Of a stretch of DNA of 64,000 bases, positions 9,111 through 18,487 are shown piece after piece. Below the pieces are notes generated by a model. The model was not told the origin of the DNA. It saw nothing but the letters and a program-made list of their open reading frames with translations, and ran no database searches. The first letter of the stretch is position 1. Every line of letters starts with the position of its first letter. The translations under genes were made by a program, and so were the position numbers. The stretch comes from Desertivirga arenae (GTDB taxonomy: Bacteria; Bacteroidota; Bacteroidia; Sphingobacteriales; Sphingobacteriaceae), in NCBI RefSeq assembly GCF_017355785.1, contig NZ_JAFEWE010000008.1:1-64000 (forward strand), read 5' to 3'.

Positions 9111-9118
9111 CAAATTTA
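9111..9118 (-). promoter_or_regulatory. -7 box for the KGPxYKN protein gene
   Basis: On the minus strand TAAATTTG fits TAnnTTTG. Transcription would start near 9105 and leave a leader of about 16 nt before the ATG at 9089, a normal arrangement. No clear -33 element was seen. Confidence 0.5.
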
Positions 9119-9200
9119 CTGTCGATAGGGGGCCTTCAGTATTATGTGAATGTACGCTATTTTTATCCGTATTAATACGGATAGGGTTTGACCTGCTTTG

Positions 9201-9833
9201 TCAGATCAAGTTGAGTTCAGTGGCTTTTTTGATAAGCTCGGCTGTGTTTTTTACCTCCAATTTTTTAAGGATATTAGTGCGATGGGTTTCAATAGTTCTT
9301 GAACTCACAAATAATTTAGCAGCAATTTCTTTTGTAGTTAATCCCTGTGAAATTAGTCCCAGAACCTCCGACTCTTTCTTCGATAGTACATTCTCGCTGA
9401 CGCTTTGGGCTGACATGAAGTTTATCATTTTCTCAGAAATTTCAGAGCTAAAATACTTCTTCCCTTTGTGAACAGTTCTGATCGCAAAGATGAGTTCAGA
9501 TTCGTCTGTGTTCTTTAAAAGGTAACCATAAGCCCCCATTCTGGCACATTTGGCGATATAGTTACCCGCACTATGCATAGAGATTATGATAGGCTTTATT
9601 TCAGCGTCCAGGTTTTTTAGTTTCTTTAAAACCTCGAAGCCGTCCATCTTAGGCATCGTAAGATCAAGCAAAACGATATCCGCCTCAAACCCCTGATTTA
9701 TTACGTCCAGAAACTCAAACCCATCCCCAACACTTTTAACAATTTTAATGTCTTCATGCTTTTTTAGTAACTCTACCAGTCCGTTTCTGAAAAGCTCATG
9801 GTCGTCGGCGACTATCAATTTAATTTCATTCAT
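9201..9833 (-). CDS. NarL/LuxR-family response regulator
   Basis: The 210 residues carry a receiver domain with D10-D11, phosphoacceptor D57 (VLLDLTMPKMDGF) and Lys in LLKNTDESEL, followed by a LuxR-type helix-turn-helix (about 145-205) with LSKKESEVLGLISQGLTTKE and FVSSRTIETHRTNILKKL. The start overlaps the kinase stop by 4 bp, so the pair is translationally coupled. The regulon is unknown; nothing next to it is an obvious target. Confidence 0.94.
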   Translation of the reverse strand: MNEIKLIVADDHELFRNGLVELLKKHEDIKIVKSVGDGFEFLDVINQGFEADIVLLDLTMPKMDGFEVLKKLKNLDAEIKPIIISMHSAGNYIAKCARMGAYGYLLKNTDESELIFAIRTVHKGKKYFSSEISEKMINFMSAQSVSENVLSKKESEVLGLISQGLTTKEIAAKLFVSSRTIETHRTNILKKLEVKNTAELIKKATELNLI

Positions 9834-11485
9834 AATTCAACACGTACTTCAATTTCGAAAGTTGTATTTCCTGGCAAAGCATCTATCGTAATTTTACCAT
9901 TGCAGATATCAACGCGTTCTTTAATGTTAGTAATTCCCGAGCCGAGTTTGACAGTGCTAATATCAAAACCCGAACCATCATCAAAATAGAAAAGTGAAAT
10001 AAATTCATCAAATTCTGAAAGTGTAATTCTGATGTTTTTCGCTTTAGAATGTTTTATTGAGTTGTTTAGCAGCTCCTGTGTTATTCTAAACAGGTTGATC
10101 GCCTGATGATCAGTAATATTTGAATTTTCTTGCTTGGTAAGATCTTCAAATTCAATGTCTATACTGGTTGATCTGCTTAGGTTTTCAATGTAATTTGTTA
10201 GTGTGACGCCAATTCCAAAATCATCTATGGAAGCCGGCATTAATGCGTTCGACATCGATCTGATCTCAGAGATGGTTTCATCCACTATTTTTTTCATTTC
10301 AGTTTTCTTCAACTGATTTTCGACGTTATTTTCAATATAGTACTTCAACGAAGTTAAATAAGGACCTAAACCATCGTGAAGTTCTCTGGAGAGCCGGCGC
10401 CTTTCATTTTCCAAACCGTTCACCAACAGTCGTTTCGCCAGTGTTCTGGTATTGTCTTCCTGGTTTTTAAAATCGATAAGCTTATTTCTCATCGTTAGAA
10501 GACTTTTCCCCAGGACATCATTATCACTATTAGGTTTATAATCCGTATTAAGATCCATATTTCCGATTGCCTCAGAAAATTTTACCGCACCCTTTAAGGA
10601 AGCTTTCAGGCTCGAGAGCGCATCGAACATCTCTTTTATTTCATTTGAACGTCTTTTATATTCAATGGTCTGGTCATAGTCGCCTTTAGCCATTATTCTC
10701 AGGCTGTTTCGCATATTCTTTATTGGATCAACAATAATGCGCGTCAGGAAAAGTGATAGGGTAACAGCAACTAAGAAAATAGCGAAAGTCAGCATGGTAA
10801 GCCTCATCTTCAATTTTTCTAAAGGCTTCGTAACCTCCCTTACATCAATTTCAGAGAGAATGACCAAATTAAGGTTTGAAATTTTTATGAGGCTGTACAC
10901 ACTATAAACCGGTATACCTCTGTAATCCTCAAAGATGCCTCTTCCATTTACTCCCTTCAATGCGCTTATAACACCCTCGGTTTTTACAAAAATGTCATAG
11001 GGTTTTTTATCTGGGAAGAAGCGGGATTCTGAACGCATTCGCAGGTCTTTGCCGACAAGATAAGTTTCTCCACTCTCGCCCATACCTGTCCGCTCGAGAA
11101 GAATATTTTGGATATCCCGGTAGTCTATCACTTCAATTTTCCTGCCTTTTTTTGTATTCAGAATAAAACCTATTGTTGCTTTCTTTTCCTTATGATAGGG
11201 AGTAAGATCATGGATTCCATCGATGGCTTTGATACTATCTGGAAGCGCAAAAGTGGTACGGTCTATGTTTTCACGGTATATAGTGGATGAGGCAAAGCTT
11301 CTCCATTTTGTATTTATAAGGTTTTCTATCTGGATATTTTCGAGCGTTTCAATCGAATTCAATTGCATTAAAATACGATCATTCAAAACGTTTGAAAACT
11401 GTTCGTAAAACAAGAAAGACAATAAACCGATCACAAGAACGATCAAAGTGTTGATTATAAGTAGTATTAGCGTTTTGATGTTCAT
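9830..11485 (-). CDS. Membrane sensor histidine kinase, Cache + HAMP + HisKA_3
   Basis: A 551-residue NarX-like kinase. TM1 is at about 5-28 and an extracytoplasmic Cache-type sensor spans roughly 35-225 (signature GMGESGETYLVGKDLRMRSE near 134-153). TM2 is at about 229-250, with HAMP to about 305. The HisKA_3 dimerisation helix carries H370 in RRLSRELHDGLGPYL, and a HATPase_c domain follows with GSGFD and GITNIKERV. It overlaps the downstream NarL-type regulator by 4 bp. Cache domains bind small molecules such as carboxylates or amino acids, but the ligand cannot be predicted here. Confidence 0.94.
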   Translation of the reverse strand: MNIKTLILLIINTLIVLVIGLLSFLFYEQFSNVLNDRILMQLNSIETLENIQIENLINTKWRSFASSTIYRENIDRTTFALPDSIKAIDGIHDLTPYHKEKKATIGFILNTKKGRKIEVIDYRDIQNILLERTGMGESGETYLVGKDLRMRSESRFFPDKKPYDIFVKTEGVISALKGVNGRGIFEDYRGIPVYSVYSLIKISNLNLVILSEIDVREVTKPLEKLKMRLTMLTFAIFLVAVTLSLFLTRIIVDPIKNMRNSLRIMAKGDYDQTIEYKRRSNEIKEMFDALSSLKASLKGAVKFSEAIGNMDLNTDYKPNSDNDVLGKSLLTMRNKLIDFKNQEDNTRTLAKRLLVNGLENERRRLSRELHDGLGPYLTSLKYYIENNVENQLKKTEMKKIVDETISEIRSMSNALMPASIDDFGIGVTLTNYIENLSRSTSIDIEFEDLTKQENSNITDHQAINLFRITQELLNNSIKHSKAKNIRITLSEFDEFISLFYFDDGSGFDISTVKLGSGITNIKERVDICNGKITIDALPGNTTFEIEVRVEL

Positions 11486-11537
11486 TAGTATCTTATCTGT
11501 TTATCGTGTCTTATAAAACCTATTACAGTTCAGGTAT

Positions 11538-11747
11538 TCATTTATGAATTCGGTGAATGCAGGGTACTTGTTCACGAGCTTTAAAAATTACATCATTTAG
11601 CCCTAAGAGCAGCATATGTTCAGGCAAATGTAGCAATTGGACTATAAATCTACCGCGCGTATCTACTATTGCGTTAATCCTTATGAGGTCTGCTTCGAAA
11701 GATCCCGAAGGAAATTGGAACATGTCGTTTTTTCTGGTAATTTGCAT
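11538..11747 (-). pseudogene. Possible remnant of a protein-coding gene
   Basis: A minus-strand frame with a protein-like composition (FPSGSFEADLIRINAIVDTR, LPEHMLLLGLNDVIFK) stays open upstream of its first ATG for about 18 codons without another start, then meets a stop. It has no signal peptide and no family I recognise. It may be the tail of a decayed gene or a real 69-residue protein. Confidence 0.25.
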
Positions 11748-11888
11748 CTGTCTTAATACCTGGCAAGCGACCTGAACAATAACACTATTGATTCCTTTTT
11801 AGGTTTTACGCTAATGTGTTAGTCAACTATTTTAGGATTAAACAATCTCTTGGCAGAGCATTACGAAAATATAGAAAGAACTTAGGTT

Positions 11889-12167
11889 ATGACCATAAGA
11901 GAAGCTAAAATTGAAGATATTAAACAAATTCAAATAGTAAGAAGCTCTGTGATATAAAACGCCTTGTCGAATCCTGAATTAGTAACAAATCGAGATTGCC
12001 ACGAGTTTACCCAGAAAAAAGAAAAGGTTTGGTTAGGAACGGCCTTTAATACAAGAACAGAAAGATTCTATAGCAAAGCAGGTTGGAAAGAAGTTGCTAC
12101 TCATGGTAAAAATGAGATCAAGTTTGAAATGACTTACAATGACTGGATGGAAATTACCATGGGCTAA
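11889..12167 (+). pseudogene. Decayed GNAT N-acetyltransferase
   Basis: The frame begins MTIREAKIEDIKQIQIVR, a classic GNAT start, reaches an in-frame TAA at 11955-11957 after 22 codons, and continues in the same frame with NALSNPELVTNRDC. It then jumps directly to the C-terminal GNAT motif KVWLGTAFNTRTERFYSKAG, so the acetyl-CoA-binding core (about 60-70 residues) has been deleted. Intact family members have about 150 residues, while only about 92 codons remain. Both the stop and the deletion abolish function. It stands alone between the NarL-type pair and an unknown membrane protein. Confidence 0.8.
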
Positions 12168-12237
12168 CGTGATGGTTGGATATCCCAGGCTGAGTTCAAT
12201 TCCCAAATGCTATTGTTATCGTAAGTAATGTGTAATT

Positions 12238-12816
12238 ATGGCAATGAACCTACTAATCTTTGGATTTATCGCGTTATTCGTGATCTTTTATTTTTTTGCC
12301 TACAGGAAGGACTATAAAAGAGATCCGAAAGGATTTAAAGATGCAACTTCTTATATTAGGGTGCTCATCATACTATTATTGATAAAGGTAGCTTCAAATG
12401 TGTTTGAAAATATTCAGCACTCAAAGGACGATTACGGATTTAAATTTAATCAAAAGCGGGAAGAATTAGGTCTTGTGTCAGTTCCAGAGACTTGGATAGA
12501 TAAATATGATTCCTCATCCTTCTGGAAGCGTTATTTCTATGGACATCAGGAGGACTATACAAGCTTATACTTCGAGAGTGACCCAATGAAGCGGAGCCTT
12601 CATTCTTTTAAGCTTTTACAAGTTGAAGACGATCAAATACGGGAAGAAAGAGATTTATTTAAAAAAGGTAAGACATCTGTCTTTCTCATATATGATTTTA
12701 ACACGGCTAAATTAGAATTTGAATTAATGGTGGGCAACTTGACGACTAGTCACGCGAGGAGCGAGGCTATTGACACTTTAAGAAAATGGGGGATTACAGC
12801 ACCCAAGGGGCTCTAA
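12238..12816 (+). CDS. Membrane-anchored protein of unknown function
   Basis: The 192 residues begin with one transmembrane helix (about 4-21, LLIFGFIALFVIFYFFAY), then a short basic stretch, a second hydrophobic segment (about 41-52) and a soluble C-terminal domain with VPETWIDKYDSSSFWKRYF. It has no motif I recognise. The gene is monocistronic, on the plus strand, in a run of small unknowns. The start is MAMNLL; the second Met two codons later is equally possible. Confidence 0.65.
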   Translation: MAMNLLIFGFIALFVIFYFFAYRKDYKRDPKGFKDATSYIRVLIILLLIKVASNVFENIQHSKDDYGFKFNQKREELGLVSVPETWIDKYDSSSFWKRYFYGHQEDYTSLYFESDPMKRSLHSFKLLQVEDDQIREERDLFKKGKTSVFLIYDFNTAKLEFELMVGNLTTSHARSEAIDTLRKWGITAPKGL

Positions 12817-12980
12817 TTCAGAAACAATGCGAGAAATAGGGGATTTCAAAAAGTTCGGACTTCGATTGCTTTTTGCTAACTCTTCATTTTAAATATAAGC
12901 TAGAAAAACGGGGCACCCGTACCATGTTGACTCTGAGAAAACTACATTAATAAAAAAGAAAATAACACTCCCTAACCTGA

Positions 12981-13541
12981 ATGCTTCACGGAATGATACA
13001 ATACACCTACTTATCCTCCATTACTTATATCAATAGCTTAAAGTTTGATTATGTGAATGTCTATTCATTTCAGCGTGGAACGAAGTTTCTGGAAAGGAGC
13101 TATTTAATTCGTAAAGAATATGAGAAGTTGAAAAATAGAAAAGTTCGGCATAATAACCTTACAACAGTTGAAGAAGGTAGATTTTTAGAGCTGGACGAGC
13201 TTTTTGGCTATACTCAATATTTGGTCAACGAGAAAGGTCATTTCCATCCCTCTAGTATAAAGACTCATACGTTTGCAGCATCCACACCTGAAATAAATAG
13301 ACTTAAAAACATAATGAGGACGGAAATTAAAGACATTCCCGCCTGGATGTGTGCACCAGTATATCGTGACGCCTTAGCTTTTTACAGCGAGTCAGGCGAG
13401 ATTGTATCTACTTTAAATATCTGTTTGAGTTGCCAATACATGGAAACAAATAGGTTTAACCATATAAACGGGGACGCCAAAACATACAACTTGTTGAGGC
13501 AGTTTTTTATCGACCTTGGACATGCAGTTGAACCAGGATAA
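12981..13541 (+). CDS. Hypothetical protein with a conserved-looking Cys region
   Basis: The 186 residues have no signal peptide. The C-terminal third contains WMCAPVYRDALAFYSESGE followed by STLNICLSCQYM, a layout resembling a family of uncharacterised Bacteroidota proteins in which a short strand-rich domain ends in a CxxC-like pair. The N-terminal part is rich in Tyr and charged residues. The start may be the ATG at 12981 or the Met four codons later. No partner gene is suggested by the context. Confidence 0.6.
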   Translation: MLHGMIQYTYLSSITYINSLKFDYVNVYSFQRGTKFLERSYLIRKEYEKLKNRKVRHNNLTTVEEGRFLELDELFGYTQYLVNEKGHFHPSSIKTHTFAASTPEINRLKNIMRTEIKDIPAWMCAPVYRDALAFYSESGEIVSTLNICLSCQYMETNRFNHINGDAKTYNLLRQFFIDLGHAVEPG

Positions 13542-13681
13542 ATTTCAGGAAGTAATCAAATGGCTCGTTTACCTTTTAGTCGATCAAACCTGAAATGACA
13601 GGAGAAAACTTTGGGTGAGAAGGAAATTGCTTTCCTGAAAAATTAGTACCCTTGTAGAATCATTTACTGCCTTAACCCGCT

Positions 13682-15403
13682 ATGTTCAACTTACAAGATG
13701 TAATCGGAAAAGTTCTTATCATCTTTACCCTATCATCACTGATTTTAAGCACTTCACAATCTTTTTCACAGGCTGTAAAATTTCAGAGGGTAGTTGTCGA
13801 TAAAGAATCGAAAAAGCCGGTTCCATTCGTATCCGTTGGGGTAAAAAACAAAGCTATTGGCACAGTAGCAGACTCGCTGGGTGAATTTGAACTTCTGCAG
13901 AACTATCCTGAGGTATCAGACCTTGATTCTGTTTCTTTCTCGAGTATCGGCTACGAGACTTTTAAAACTACCTGGGGGTTGTTAAAGCACAATACCGCCA
14001 ATGTTTTTTTGACTCCCATATCTAATCAATTGGCAGCAGTCAAAATTTCTGCACCCAAAGCTCCGGTTAAGACGTTCGGCAGAGGTCCCGCAACTATAAT
14101 TCTTACTCCAAGGGGTTATAAAAGTATTCCAAAAACAAGTGATGAAAAAGGAAGAGAACAGGCCTCTATAATTAGAATAGATAATGATATACTACTGCAC
14201 ACACTGAAGGTTCAGGTAATGAACCGGGAAGAGAAAAACATTAGTTTCAGGATGAACATCTATTCTGTAGAAAATGGAATTCCTAATAAATCTCTCCTTA
14301 CAGAAAATGTCATTTTTAAGGTTAATGGTCCTCGACGTGGTGGTGTTCCTAATGTTCAGTCTGTGGATCTTCGACCTTACAGAATTCGTATAAAAGGATT
14401 TAAAGAGATAGCACTTGGAATAGAAATAATAGATCGTGAACTTGAGACGGGTGACACTAGTAATACTGCATTTTATGTCCCGTCATATCCATCTCCGTTA
14501 CGGTCCAGCTTCTATAGGTTAAAAAGCTCATCGGCCTGGGAAAAGGTAAGTAATTCTTATTTGATTGCGAGTATCGAAGCTGCAGTGTTGAAAAAGGGAG
14601 ATATAAAAGAAGAATCAGACGACAACGATGCGGCTCTTAAATCATTAAGCAAAATACTGGGTAAAAAAATGTTGTATGGTTATAACAGCACGGTAGGCCG
14701 TCGAATCAAGCTGAAAGATGCCGATCTTTATTATGAAATATATGGGAAAGGGGAGCCTCTTCTGTTGCTGCACGGAAACAACGAAGGAATAAGTTCTTTT
14801 AATGAACAGATTGGACCACTTTCAAAAAGCTTTCGGGTAATTGCCGTAGATACACGCGGACACGGTAACAGCACAAATAGTTTCGATGGAAAATACACCT
14901 ATGAACTCTTTGCAGCTGACATGAAACAGCTGCTTGATTCTTTGCATTTAACAAAAGTAAACGTTTTGGGGTGGAGTGACGGGGGAAACACCGGGTTGGA
15001 AATGGCAATCCATTATCCAAAGGCTGTCGGTAAACTAGCAATAATGGGAAGCAATGCTTTTTCCGGAGATAAAGCTATTGAAGCGGAGGTTCTTAAGACT
15101 TTCGAGGAGCGGATGGGCCTAAATGGTAAGAAAACAGATCGAGAATCAATACACCAAAAACGATTAGCCGAGCTGGTTTTAACAGAACCAAATATAACGT
15201 CAAAACAACTTGCGACCATTCGGGTACCAGTACTTATTTTAGCAGGTGAGAATGATGTTATAAAAAGAGATCACACGCTATTTCTTCATGAAAAAATAAA
15301 GGACTCCAGGATGGAAATAATCAAGGGAGCTGATCATTATGCACCTCAAAAACAGCCTAAGGATTTTAATAATCTTGTGATGGACTTTTTCTTAGGAAAA
15401 TAG
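13682..15403 (+). CDS. Secreted carboxypeptidase-regulatory-like domain fused to an alpha/beta hydrolase
   Basis: 573 residues. A signal peptide (about 1-30) is followed by a CarboxypepD_reg-like beta-sandwich (about 34-112, VVVDKESKKPVPFVSVGVKN), a middle beta-rich region (about 120-300), and an alpha/beta-hydrolase domain (about 345-573). The hydrolase shows LLLHGNN (oxyanion region), nucleophile S432 in GWSDGG, and probable D525 (AGENDV) and H552 (GADHYAP), so the triad is complete. It is likely a periplasmic or surface esterase/peptidase-like enzyme; the substrate is unknown. The fusion of these two domains is unusual. Confidence 0.85.
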   Translation: MFNLQDVIGKVLIIFTLSSLILSTSQSFSQAVKFQRVVVDKESKKPVPFVSVGVKNKAIGTVADSLGEFELLQNYPEVSDLDSVSFSSIGYETFKTTWGLLKHNTANVFLTPISNQLAAVKISAPKAPVKTFGRGPATIILTPRGYKSIPKTSDEKGREQASIIRIDNDILLHTLKVQVMNREEKNISFRMNIYSVENGIPNKSLLTENVIFKVNGPRRGGVPNVQSVDLRPYRIRIKGFKEIALGIEIIDRELETGDTSNTAFYVPSYPSPLRSSFYRLKSSSAWEKVSNSYLIASIEAAVLKKGDIKEESDDNDAALKSLSKILGKKMLYGYNSTVGRRIKLKDADLYYEIYGKGEPLLLLHGNNEGISSFNEQIGPLSKSFRVIAVDTRGHGNSTNSFDGKYTYELFAADMKQLLDSLHLTKVNVLGWSDGGNTGLEMAIHYPKAVGKLAIMGSNAFSGDKAIEAEVLKTFEERMGLNGKKTDRESIHQKRLAELVLTEPNITSKQLATIRVPVLILAGENDVIKRDHTLFLHEKIKDSRMEIIKGADHYAPQKQPKDFNNLVMDFFLGK

Positions 15404-15573
15404 CTTTAGAAGCCACACCGGCAGGGCGTTCTGTTAAAGTTCTTTTAAAGGTTTATGAAGTTAAATGAATTAAACTAGAATAGTCGAGAGAAGGTGTACT
15501 TGCCGAACAGTAGCCGTGAAAGCAGATTTGTTAGCTTTAAAAATATAAACACAGGATGTTATTGCGTAACTAA

Positions 15574-16128
15574 ATGAAAAATGTAACAACCATTCATTCC
15601 GATTATTTAAATATTTATGTAACTGCTGGAGTAAGGTCTAAGTTGGCAGGAAGAATTCTTTTGGGAATTACAGTATTCATAGGATTCGTCCTCTTCTGCT
15701 ATTTGGTCATTTATTTAGACTTTAGGGAAATGGGAAAGGCATCCATTCCTATCATTCTTGTTCCAGGCGCTTTCCTGTTCTTTTTATCCAAGTATCTTTT
15801 ATGGAATTTTTACGGTCAGGAATATCTTGTTCTCAATTCAAAAACGATAACGTATTACTACGACTACGGATTTTTTAGAACTAACCCTACAACAATTCAC
15901 TACAACAGACTTGGACTACGGTACAGTATTACCGATACATTTGAAGACGAGAGTTTTGGACGACTGAGTTTTATAAACTATAACACAGAAACTAATTTAC
16001 CAGAGGGAATTTATGAGACAGCTGTGGAGATTAGTGAAAATCATGCAGCTGAAATTGAAAGGCTTTTAGAAAAAATTATGTTTGATGAATTCAATGAAGA
16101 GCGAGGCTTTACCTTTTTAGAAAATTAG
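15574..16128 (+). CDS. Two-helix membrane protein of unknown function
   Basis: The 184 residues have two transmembrane helices (about 28-50 and 57-79) and a soluble C-terminal half rich in Tyr, Thr and acidic residues (TITYYYDYGFF, EDESFGRLSFINY). The layout of two helices followed by a beta-rich tail resembles small PH-like membrane proteins, but I cannot assign a family. The gene stands alone on the plus strand. Confidence 0.65.
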   Translation: MKNVTTIHSDYLNIYVTAGVRSKLAGRILLGITVFIGFVLFCYLVIYLDFREMGKASIPIILVPGAFLFFLSKYLLWNFYGQEYLVLNSKTITYYYDYGFFRTNPTTIHYNRLGLRYSITDTFEDESFGRLSFINYNTETNLPEGIYETAVEISENHAAEIERLLEKIMFDEFNEERGFTFLEN

Positions 16129-16241
16129 CTCTTGCTACCCTATTGACTTATTTCTGGAAGAAGATTAAAAATGGAATATAGTACCCGCTTTCATCGACCA
16201 AATACACTTCTGGAATGTTTATGTTATTTAAAGAATAAGTA

Positions 16242-16832
16242 ATGTTAAAAAGTTTAAATCCTCTTTTTTTTAGGTACTTAGTAGGTACTAATATCTTAGC
16301 TATAGTTGTCATTTTAATACCATTCCTTATATTGAATACGAGTTTAAGTAATGAGCTTTTTTATAAATCATGGTTGTATTTCTCTTTTACAATCGAAATG
16401 TTTGTATGGCTTGCAATTTCTTTTGGAATAAGGAGAATGAAACAGAGAAAATGGGTAGAAGCTGGCTTTTGGGTATTTCTATTGTGGCAAATAGTTTCTT
16501 TCTTCGGTCCTTGGGGTCTGAATTTAAATCAAAACCTCCGGTTATTTCTATTTATGACATCAGGAATTGGATTAGCTGTGTCAAGTTGGTTAGTTGCTGC
16601 ATGTTTTAACATAAGAATCAAAGGCCTTTCTGGATATTTTAAAATTCTCGGCTTTGTCATGGTCCTTTCGGCTCTGATACGGATGGCTTTACCCATATTA
16701 GCTGTTTCACTGCAATTGGAAGGGATAATAGAGTATAACGGCGTAACTCATGTCTTGCCTCTGTTTGCTCTTCTGCCAATAACATTTAACCTCCAGAAAT
16801 TATTTAGACAAGAAAATTCAGGAATATACTAA
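16242..16832 (+). CDS. Polytopic membrane protein of unknown function
   Basis: The 196 residues contain about six hydrophobic helices joined by very short loops (for example ILAIVVILIPFLILN near 18-32 and LYFSFTIEMFVWLAISFGI near 46-64). There are no charged catalytic motifs inside the helices. No family is recognised. It is flanked by about 110 bp upstream and 400 bp of non-coding DNA downstream. Confidence 0.65.
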   Translation: MLKSLNPLFFRYLVGTNILAIVVILIPFLILNTSLSNELFYKSWLYFSFTIEMFVWLAISFGIRRMKQRKWVEAGFWVFLLWQIVSFFGPWGLNLNQNLRLFLFMTSGIGLAVSSWLVAACFNIRIKGLSGYFKILGFVMVLSALIRMALPILAVSLQLEGIIEYNGVTHVLPLFALLPITFNLQKLFRQENSGIY

Positions 16833-17241
16833 ACTAATGACTGCGAGTTTAGCAATTAAACTAAGGGATCCCGGTCATTATCCTTCAAAGAACAATGCTC
16901 TAACAGGTTTATGGTGCACAATTAACCTGATTAAAAATGGCGAAAAAGGTTTTTGCCTAACTTCTATGGATTTATGAGATAAAAATCGTTGCCATCTAAT
17001 TCTCGCCAGTAGAAGTAGATGCTGGAATAGACCAACCTACCTTCTAAGTTTTCAAATGATTACTGGCAGATGAAGGATTTAAGGATCGATAAAAAGTGTT
17101 CTCAAGAGCATTGGGGTTATTGTGATTACTAAACTAAAAATTTCTAAATAAATAATATTAGTCGGTAAGGGTCCAGATTTCCATGCTTCTTTTAGAAATA
17201 AAGGCTATCAGGTCATATATTAATAAGCTAAGCCTTCTTTC
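16833..17241. other. Non-coding stretch, nothing recognised
   Basis: About 410 bp between two membrane-protein genes. Reading all frames I found only short broken frames, no convincing promoter box and no hairpin with a T run. It may be decayed coding DNA. Confidence 0.4.
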
Positions 17242-17493
17242 TCATTTAAATACCAACAGATAAACAGCTGGCACTGCAAGACCAATGACAAAAAATATGA
17301 GTAGAGGGATTGTTTTGGCGGTGGTTCTGGCAATCAAAACACCATTTATTATGGCCAGAGCAAATAGGATGATGATCCCAAACAAAGAGAAAACGAAGTT
17401 TAATCCCGTAACTAAGCCATGATAAAAGGAAACAATCCAAAGTGCGAAGATTGCGCTGGTAATGAAGATTTTAATATTCTTGTTCAGGATCAT
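17242..17493 (-). CDS. Small membrane protein of unknown function
   Basis: The 83 residues are almost entirely hydrophobic, with three helices (about 8-28, 31-50, 60-80) and a few Lys/Arg between them. No family is recognised. The gene is monocistronic on the minus strand in the accessory run of small unknowns. Composition and a clean ATG with a basic first helix (MILNKNIKIFITSA) support it as a real gene. Confidence 0.6.
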   Translation of the reverse strand: MILNKNIKIFITSAIFALWIVSFYHGLVTGLNFVFSLFGIIILFALAIINGVLIARTTAKTIPLLIFFVIGLAVPAVYLLVFK

Positions 17494-17828
17494 CTTTGAA
17501 AGAGCGTTTTGGGCGTCTAAATTATTCTTGGTAGCTTACTACTTAAGCTAGCTAACACGCCAAAAATACAAAAGATTTCAGAAGGACACTGGTCAGAGCT
17601 ATTGAGGGACTTTTTGAATAAGCCGGTGATATGCCCGGACTGCTGCTTCCTAGTATTATGCAAGTTCTGTTGTCCTCATTTACGTCGCGTAAGTACCATA
17701 CTTTTGGGCAAGTTCCTTTTAATTTTGTGCTTTCCTTTAACTTACGGAGAAGAAACCGGATCCACGAAATCCGGTCGAAGAACCAGGGCCGTTCTACTGC
17801 AAGGACGGCTTTTTTAAATCCCCACAAG
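17494..17828. other. Intergenic region with a plus-strand terminator but no clear gene
   Basis: This stretch holds short overlapping frames on both strands, none with a recognisable domain. One plus-strand frame has a cluster of Cys (VICPDCC, CKFCCPH) but no proper start context. An ACCGGAT/ATCCGGT hairpin and a terminator-like hairpin close the region, so a short plus-strand transcript may end here. Confidence 0.35.
17788..17815 (+). terminator. Rho-independent terminator without an obvious upstream gene
   Basis: GCCGTTC (17788-17794) pairs with GGACGGC (17803-17809), with one G-U pair, and is followed by TTTTTT. It faces the end of the convergent minus-strand gene at 17829. No plus-strand gene ends just before it. 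Confidence 0.6.
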
Positions 17829-18314
17829 TCACTCTGCTTCTTCTTCCGCTAAATAAGCGACACCCAGAACCTTAACCAGCTCGTCTAAGCTATTTCTGGA
17901 TAAAGTCTTAAACAAAATTTCAATAATAATGAAGCGAATGATCAACACAAAAGCCAGAAGCGAGAAAGCACTGCTCCAGTTTCCTTTAAAGAGACAAAAA
18001 ACAACAATGCTAAAAGGAAGAAGGCACCATTTAGAGATCAAGGTTCTAAAAGCCTTATGGATGGCAATCGAAACAGTTCCCGAACCAGTGCTAGCATCAA
18101 TATTGCCTTGTAAAACGCAGAAGGCTCCTTTGCCTACTACAGAAGAAATTATCTTAAAATCAGATTCTCCAACCCTGCCGATAAACCTCTTTTCGGTAAG
18201 CTCTGTACTGAGATGATCCTTTTTTAGCGTGTTTTCTTTTAACCGCATTAAAGAGGTTCCAGAATCCTTCTCTAATTTTATTGAGTAGATTTTTGAGGGG
18301 AAAAATTCAATCAT
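17829..18314 (-). CDS. Membrane protein of unknown function
   Basis: The 161 residues have a soluble N-terminal half with the strand-rich segment FKIISSVVGKGAFCVLQGNI (about 53-72), two hydrophobic helices (about 96-110 and 115-135), and an acidic tail ending AEEEAE. Similar uncharacterised proteins occur in Bacteroidota as far as I recall, but no function is known. It is monocistronic and convergent with a short putative plus-strand transcript. Confidence 0.65.
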   Translation of the reverse strand: MIEFFPSKIYSIKLEKDSGTSLMRLKENTLKKDHLSTELTEKRFIGRVGESDFKIISSVVGKGAFCVLQGNIDASTGSGTVSIAIHKAFRTLISKWCLLPFSIVVFCLFKGNWSSAFSLLAFVLIIRFIIIEILFKTLSRNSLDELVKVLGVAYLAEEEAE

Positions 18315-18487
18315 TACTGCTGTTCAGATTTGTGTCTTTTACGCCTGGCAAGTACGAATGTTCCGGAAGAGTATTTTTTTATTTACGGGATTTTATCAAC
18401 CTTATTCAATTTCAATAAGGTGTACGGAAGACTGGTGGAAAGCTTATATTAGCGGTTGCTTAGACCAGCATAATCCCAAAACCTCGC

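Noticed and set aside
17602-17817. Cys-rich plus-strand frame (VICPDCC, CKFCCPH) that might be a zinc-ribbon transposase fragment
   Set aside because: No start context, no transposase motif, no inverted repeats or target duplication around it, and a second frame of equal length on the same strand.
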